A stretch of DNA of 64,000 nucleotides from an uncultured Bacteroidota bacterium. Its GTDB lineage: Bacteria; Bacteroidota; Bacteroidia; Flavobacteriales; Flavobacteriaceae. Where the stretch lies: contig CACNDW010000007.1 of the NCBI GenBank assembly GCA_902619315.1, positions 1 to 64,000 of the forward strand, written 5' to 3'. Of this stretch, positions 60,983 through 64,000 are shown piece after piece. Within the stretch, counting starts at the first letter, position 1; every line of letters begins with the position of its first letter. The translations under genes were made by a program, and so were the position numbers. The notes beneath the pieces are model-generated. The model saw only the letters and a list, made by a program, of their open reading frames with translations, ran no database searches and was not told the origin of the DNA.

Positions 60983-63250
60983 ATGGAAAATCTGTATTTA
61001 TATATCTTATTTCTTTTATTTTTTCTAGCAATAGGTGACCTTATTGTTGGGGTTAGTAACGATGCAGTAAATTTTCTTAATTCTGCTATTGGTTCAAAAG
61101 CCATTTCATTCAGAAATATTATGATATTTGCGAGTTTGGGAATTGCTTTGGGAGCCTTATTCTCTAGTGGTATGATGGAGGTTGCTCGTAAGGGAATTTT
61201 CAATCCTGGAGCTTTTAATTTTGAAGAAATCATCTACATCTTTATGGCGGTGATGCTGACTGACATATTGCTTTTAGATTTTTTCAACACCCTGGGAATG
61301 CCTACCTCAACTACAGTGTCTATCGTTTTTGAGTTGTTGGGAGCCGCTGTAGTAATGTCACTGATTAAAATTTTTTCGGATTCAGGCAATCTCATGGAGT
61401 TGTCCACCTACATCAATACGGAGAAGGCAACTCAAATCATTTTGGGAATTTTACTCTCTGTTTTCATAGCCTTTACTGTAGGAGCTCTAGTGCAATGGGT
61501 ATCTAGAGCTTTACTTACCCATGATTTTCTTCAAAAATCAAAATTGATTAATTCTCTTTTTGGAGGTTTGTCGCTAGCGGCCATCAGTAATTTTATTTTG
61601 ATTAAAGGAATCAAAGGAACCCCTTACGCTGGCATAGAATATGATTTTTTAGATGGCATGACGATCAATTCTTTCCTTGAATCCAATGCTTTTTTGGTCA
61701 ACCTCTCCAGTCTTTTGTTTTGGTATTTGTTCTCTTACTTTTTGATGAGGGTACTTAGAGTGGACATTTATAAAGTAATCATTGGTGTGGGAACTTTTGC
61801 CCTAGCACTTGCGTTTGCTGGCAATGACTTGGTCAACTTTATTGGCGTTCCTGTTGCAGCCTATCAGTCCTATGAAGCTTGGGCCAGTTCTGGAATTGCT
61901 GCTAATGAGTTTAGTATGACCGTACTTTCCAATAAAGTGCCTACTCCAACGATATTTCTTTTGGGTTCGGGTTTGATTATGGTACTCACTTTGTGGTTTT
62001 CTTCAAAAGCTAAAAAAGTGGTCAAAACCTCCCTTGACCTTTCTGATCAAAATGACATTAAAGAACGTTTTCGTCCCAACTTTTTATCCCGACTATTGGT
62101 TCGCTTTTTTGTGGGCTTAAACCAATATTTTTCCAACTTATTTCCAGTTGGTGTTTCCAATAAAATCAGTGGTGCGTTTGAGATTACGATTGACAAGTCA
62201 GCCTTGAAAAATTCCGACGCACCCTCATTTGACACCCTTAGGGCTTCTATCAACCTTACAGTAGCAGCCATTTTAATCTCAATTGCTACATCCCTAAAGT
62301 TACCCTTGTCGACCACCTATGTTACCTTTATGGTGACCATGGGAAGTTCATTAGCAGACCGTGCATGGGGAACAGACAGTGCTGTATACCGGGTTGCAGG
62401 AGTGATTAATGTCATTGGAGGTTGGTTTTTTACTGCCCTTAGTGCCTTCTTGGTTTGTGGCGGGATTGTATATCTTATTCATTGGGGTGGTTTTACAGCT
62501 ATACTTCTGATTTTAGGTATCATTCTCCTTTTGATTTCAAGAAATTTTATCAACCACAGAAGAGAAAATATTGAGAGACAGAAAGGTAAACTCTACAGTC
62601 CTCAAAGTGATTCCTTCCTAGGCATTATCGAGGAGAGTGTAATAAATATTTCAAATGTAATTAGTAATACCTATGAGATATATGCATCTACAATTCGAGG
62701 TTTATCCAATAACGACTTGAGAACACTTTCTAATGCCAAAAAAAATGCAGATGAACTTTTTGTTGAGGTTAATGATATGAAAAATGGCATTTATTATTTC
62801 CTCAAACGAATTAAGAAAACTAGTGTGCCTGCAAGCCGTTTCTATATATCCTTATTGGGTATTATGTCAGATCTAATCGAAGATCTGATTTATATTTCAA
62901 ACGAAAGCCATAAGCATATCAATAATAACCACAGTCCTCTAAAGTCGCAGCAGATAAGTGACTTGAATGAGATTTTTGAGTCCCTATCCTCGGTATTTAA
63001 AGAAGGTATTGAAGCCTTTAATGTACAGTTTAGCGACAAGGAATTCAATGACGTTTTGATCCAAAAGAAAGATAATTTTGATTTATTGAACCAAAAAATC
63101 GATGATCAAATTCTTAGGATTGAGGGAGAAACAAGTCCAAAAAACACGGCACTTTATTTCAATATTTTGATCAGAACGAAAGACCTTATTCTTCACAAAT
63201 TTGATTTGGTAGAAGAATTTTATAGGGTTAGTAAGAAAGTAGAATCTTAA
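60983..63250 (+). CDS. PiT-family phosphate transporter with PhoU-like C-terminal domain
   Basis: 755 aa. Residues 1-520 are a PHO4/PiT transporter with the duplicated signature VSNDAVNFLNSA near residue 23 and FAGNDLVNFIGVP near 273. Residues about 540-755 are helical (SFLGIIEESVINISNVISNTYE, NADELFVEVNDMKNGIYYF, SDLIEDLIYISNESHKHI) and resemble PhoU/DUF47, which regulate PiT transport when encoded separately. Fusion of both is noted in Bacteroidota. Takes up inorganic phosphate across the inner membrane. It is 54 bp after the receptor gene. Confidence 0.9.
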   Translation: MENLYLYILFLLFFLAIGDLIVGVSNDAVNFLNSAIGSKAISFRNIMIFASLGIALGALFSSGMMEVARKGIFNPGAFNFEEIIYIFMAVMLTDILLLDFFNTLGMPTSTTVSIVFELLGAAVVMSLIKIFSDSGNLMELSTYINTEKATQIILGILLSVFIAFTVGALVQWVSRALLTHDFLQKSKLINSLFGGLSLAAISNFILIKGIKGTPYAGIEYDFLDGMTINSFLESNAFLVNLSSLLFWYLFSYFLMRVLRVDIYKVIIGVGTFALALAFAGNDLVNFIGVPVAAYQSYEAWASSGIAANEFSMTVLSNKVPTPTIFLLGSGLIMVLTLWFSSKAKKVVKTSLDLSDQNDIKERFRPNFLSRLLVRFFVGLNQYFSNLFPVGVSNKISGAFEITIDKSALKNSDAPSFDTLRASINLTVAAILISIATSLKLPLSTTYVTFMVTMGSSLADRAWGTDSAVYRVAGVINVIGGWFFTALSAFLVCGGIVYLIHWGGFTAILLILGIILLLISRNFINHRRENIERQKGKLYSPQSDSFLGIIEESVINISNVISNTYEIYASTIRGLSNNDLRTLSNAKKNADELFVEVNDMKNGIYYFLKRIKKTSVPASRFYISLLGIMSDLIEDLIYISNESHKHINNNHSPLKSQQISDLNEIFESLSSVFKEGIEAFNVQFSDKEFNDVLIQKKDNFDLLNQKIDDQILRIEGETSPKNTALYFNILIRTKDLILHKFDLVEEFYRVSKKVES

Positions 63251-63274
63251 AAATAAATTGTTAGCCAGAGGTAA

Positions 63275-63631
63275 TCAATTGTTATTAGCAATTAATTTTT
63301 TCTCAGTTATGTTCCACTCGAGGACATTGATAATTTTGTTTTCTTCGTAAATCACTTCAATCAAATTGTTTCCTTTCCAAAAAAACCATTGACCATTTTT
63401 CATTCCCAATTCATATGTACCCATCGATAGCTTTTTACCTGTGTTTTCATAGCTGACCCAGTTACCGTGGCACTTTTTGTCTTTGAAATATCCAGTTTGT
63501 GCTATCTCACCATTATTATGAAAAAATACAACTTTGATAAGATCCCCTTCTTTTTCAAATTTGGGTTCAATAATTTTTTGTGCACTTATGATATAAGAAA
63601 ATAACAATAAGATGGTTACGAGATATTTCAT
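63275..63631 (-). CDS. YwqK/MORN-variant repeat secreted protein
   Basis: 118 aa with signal peptide (ends LFSYIISAQ). Contains MORN-variant repeats: FFHNNGEIAQTGYFKDKKCHG, WVSYENTGKKLSMGTYELGMKN and WFFWKGNNLIEVIYEE. Such YwqK-like proteins are common in flavobacteria; no defined function. Confidence 0.75.
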   Translation of the reverse strand: MKYLVTILLLFSYIISAQKIIEPKFEKEGDLIKVVFFHNNGEIAQTGYFKDKKCHGNWVSYENTGKKLSMGTYELGMKNGQWFFWKGNNLIEVIYEENKIINVLEWNITEKKLIANNN

Positions 63632-63751
63632 AATACTGAAATTTTAAATTCATAACGAAGTTAGACAAAAATTTACTATATAGAAACATTAAATTAACAT
63701 TAAATTTACAATAGACAGATAACTATTTGATAATGAGATAAATAATGACAA

Positions 63752-63786
63752 TAAAAAAACGCTTATTTTAGAACAAATAAGCGTTT
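63752..63786 (-). terminator. Terminator of nrdA
   Basis: AAACGCTTATTT pairs with AAATAAGCGTTT around a 6-nt loop and is followed on the minus strand by TTTTTTT. It lies 18 bp past the nrdA stop. Confidence 0.8.
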
Positions 63787-63803
63787 AATGTAGTTTAAAT
63801 GTG

Positions 63804-64000
63804 TTATGAGCCACACATTAGACAATCATCATCTTCACTTTTCTTGGATTGTTCCAAAATCTGTTTTAGTTCTGCCGGAGTAAGGGGTTCTACATCTGCT
63901 GCAGGGTTATTTTCCGTATTTGCACCCACTGCCTGTTTCGATGAGGTAGTAACCAAGGTTTCATTATTTTTTGAGAGTTGAACTCCTTGATTTTCTTTTG
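63804..64000 (-). CDS. nrdA: Ribonucleotide reductase alpha subunit, C-terminal part (runs off the window)
   Basis: Last 65 codons only; the gene continues past the right edge. The frame ends ...TPAELKQILEQSKKSEDDDCLMCGS. The final C-L-M-C pair is the swinging-arm dithiol of class I ribonucleotide reductase that re-reduces the active site after each turnover. The identification rests on this tail, so it is likely but not certain. Confidence 0.75.
   Translation of the reverse strand, partial: KENQGVQLSKNNETLVTTSSKQAVGANTENNPAADVEPLTPAELKQILEQSKKSEDDDCLMCGS

Overview
The window is AT-rich chromosomal DNA of a marine-type Bacteroidota, most likely a member of the Flavobacteriia. The evidence is SusC/SusD outer-membrane uptake proteins, promoters with the Bacteroidota -7 box TAnnTTTG, weak Shine-Dalgarno sites, lipoprotein signals on many exported enzymes, and lineage-typical families (Bacteroidota-type sdhCAB, feoAB with a Cys-rich tail protein, DUF2723, DUF5690, a cysteine-less thioredoxin-like protein). 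Everything here is read by eye; no database search was run.

Layout. 1-1800: end of an integrative element (excisionase-like HTH protein, RepA/AAA_25-type ATPase) followed by repeat-rich DNA. 1817-12060: a seven-gene minus-strand operon (SusC, SusD, secreted MBL-fold hydrolase, phosphodiesterase-like lipoprotein, DUF5690/MFS transporter, FAD amine oxidase, phosphonatase-like HAD) that reads as a complete capture-to-cleavage route for an organophosphorus compound, probably an aminophosphonate or its ester. 12374-17136: small zinc-ribbon gene, an intact tRNA-Asn with terminator, then a 4,155-bp segment ending in a second, broken tRNA-Asn copy. The segment carries SRAP, a Rid-family lipoprotein, two unknown genes and 117-bp repeats. 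Two sequence blocks in it (94 bp and 41 bp) recur in inverted orientation beside the left-edge element. 17280-22925: exported catabolic operon (propeller-cytochrome c dehydrogenase, two amidohydrolases, Tat-exported SelA-like PLP enzyme). 22981-28727: two unknown exported proteins, a GHL10 glycoside hydrolase and a TRAP transporter. 28823-31876: small membrane proteins, a two-repeat secreted protein and the site-2 protease RseP. 31992-35188: SCO protein and the Feo iron uptake operon. 35346-40274: Xaa-Pro aminopeptidase and succinate dehydrogenase. 40286-49695: exported glycan/glycoprotein-type enzymes (CBM9-like lipoprotein, glycosylasparaginase, DUF4838 protein) and a planctomycete-style DUF1549/DUF1553 + DUF1501 pair. 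49796-56498: tRNA-Gln, DUF2723 glycosyltransferase, thioredoxin-like protein, metallophosphoesterase, dGTPase. 56675-63250: beta-helix lipoprotein, TonB receptor and a PiT phosphate transporter with a fused PhoU-like tail. The right edge holds the last 65 codons of ribonucleotide reductase alpha.

The most interesting parts are the 1.8-12 kb operon, which couples a SusCD pair to phosphonate-type enzymes, and the tRNA-Asn island with its split, inverted repeat modules, which looks like an empty and a filled version of the same non-autonomous cargo site.
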